Notes under the pieces: model-generated | The model's input: the letters and a program-made list of their open reading frames with translations, nothing else | What the model was told of the DNA's origin: nothing | The model's database searches: none | Source: Belnapia sp. | Lineage (GTDB): Bacteria > Pseudomonadota > Alphaproteobacteria > Acetobacterales > Acetobacteraceae | Direction of reading: 5' to 3' | NCBI GenBank assembly: GCA_028291445.1 | Contig: JAQGIA010000458.1 | Location: 1 to 5,203 of the forward strand | DNA: 5,203 bases | Made by a program: the position numbers and the translations under genes | In this document: positions 5,102-5,203 of the stretch, in pieces | Position numbering within the stretch: the stretch's first letter is position 1 | How the letters are laid out: every line of letters starts with the position of its first letter

Positions 5102-5203
5102 ATGCAGGGTTTCGGCAGGATTGCGGGGGCAGGGCGGGCTGGCGCGGCGCGCGGCGCGGCCCGGAGCGCCTGCGGCTTTCAGTTCGGCTGGGCCATCGCC
5201 GGG
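5102..5203 (+). CDS. Divergent gene cut by the right edge; possible FliX
   Basis: An ATG at 5102 has GGAGG (5091-5095) six bases upstream, an excellent ribosome binding site, and the frame is open with high third-position GC for all 34 codons to the window end. The visible protein begins MQGFGRIAGAGRAGAARG and continues with Ala/Arg/Gly-rich residues to CGFQFGWAIAG. FliX is the inferred candidate: in Caulobacter fliX is divergent from flgI, and FliX N-termini are typically Gly/Arg-rich before a conserved core. FliX regulates the sigma54 activator FlbD and couples flagellar assembly to transcription. The fragment lacks the diagnostic core, so this rests on position and composition only. An overlapping ATG at 5089 in another frame has lower third-position GC and no better binding site. 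Confidence 0.55.
   Translation, partial: MQGFGRIAGAGRAGAARGAARSACGFQFGWAIAG

Noticed and set aside
3472..5103. 543-residue reading frame on the - strand covering flgI and flgJ
   Set aside because: Only its last 109 residues (from ATG 3801) look like a protein family, FlgJ. The remainder is Pro/Arg/Gly-rich shadow in the +1 frame of flgI, which is a clear P-ring gene.

Overview
The window comes from a high-GC (close to 70% by eye) alphaproteobacterium, most likely in the Rhodospirillales/Acetobacterales (Roseomonas- or Azospirillum-like). The placement rests on strong GC bias at third codon positions, a ubiK-ybjN-proC-regulator-phasin gene order, and a flgI-flgJ-flgN group laid out as in Caulobacter. 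The assignment comes from family resemblance read by eye, not from a search.

Left half, + strand, housekeeping and storage. The 3' part of a UbiK-like coiled-coil protein (ubiquinone biosynthesis accessory factor) enters from the left edge. It is followed by a YbjN-family protein with a near-perfect Shine-Dalgarno that fixes its start, by proC (pyrroline-5-carboxylate reductase, last step of proline synthesis), by a TetR/COQ9-like protein, and by a phasin for polyhydroxyalkanoate granules. The phasin has its own good sigma70-type promoter, TTGACC-17-TAGCCT. The TetR/COQ9-like protein may be a regulator, or a COQ9-like lipid-binding protein in the ubiquinone pathway, which would match UbiK nearby.

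Convergent junction at about 3057-3090. The phasin meets the flagellar genes tail to tail. A strong GC hairpin without a T tract spans the junction and covers the end of the flagellar gene.

Right half, - strand, flagellar. flgI (P-ring), flgJ (rod-binding domain only) and a FlgN/FlbY-like coiled-coil protein form a tightly coupled operon whose stop and start codons overlap (TGATG and ATGA). Directly upstream of flgI is a near-consensus sigma54 promoter (TGGCATG-N4-TTGCT). This implies that the longest possible flgI reading frame, starting at TTG 5030, begins upstream of transcription, so the GTG at 4994 is the better start.

Right edge. A divergent + strand gene begins at 5102 behind a strong GGAGG site and runs out of the window. 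Between it and flgI lies a perfect 7-bp inverted repeat (CCGGCAG-AGA-CTGCCGG). By analogy with the divergent fliX/flgI arrangement in Caulobacter, the edge gene may be fliX and the inverted repeat a site for a FlbD-type sigma54 activator. Both are inferences. I see no mobile element, RNA gene, CRISPR array or wholly new system here; the most informative signal is the flgI control region.
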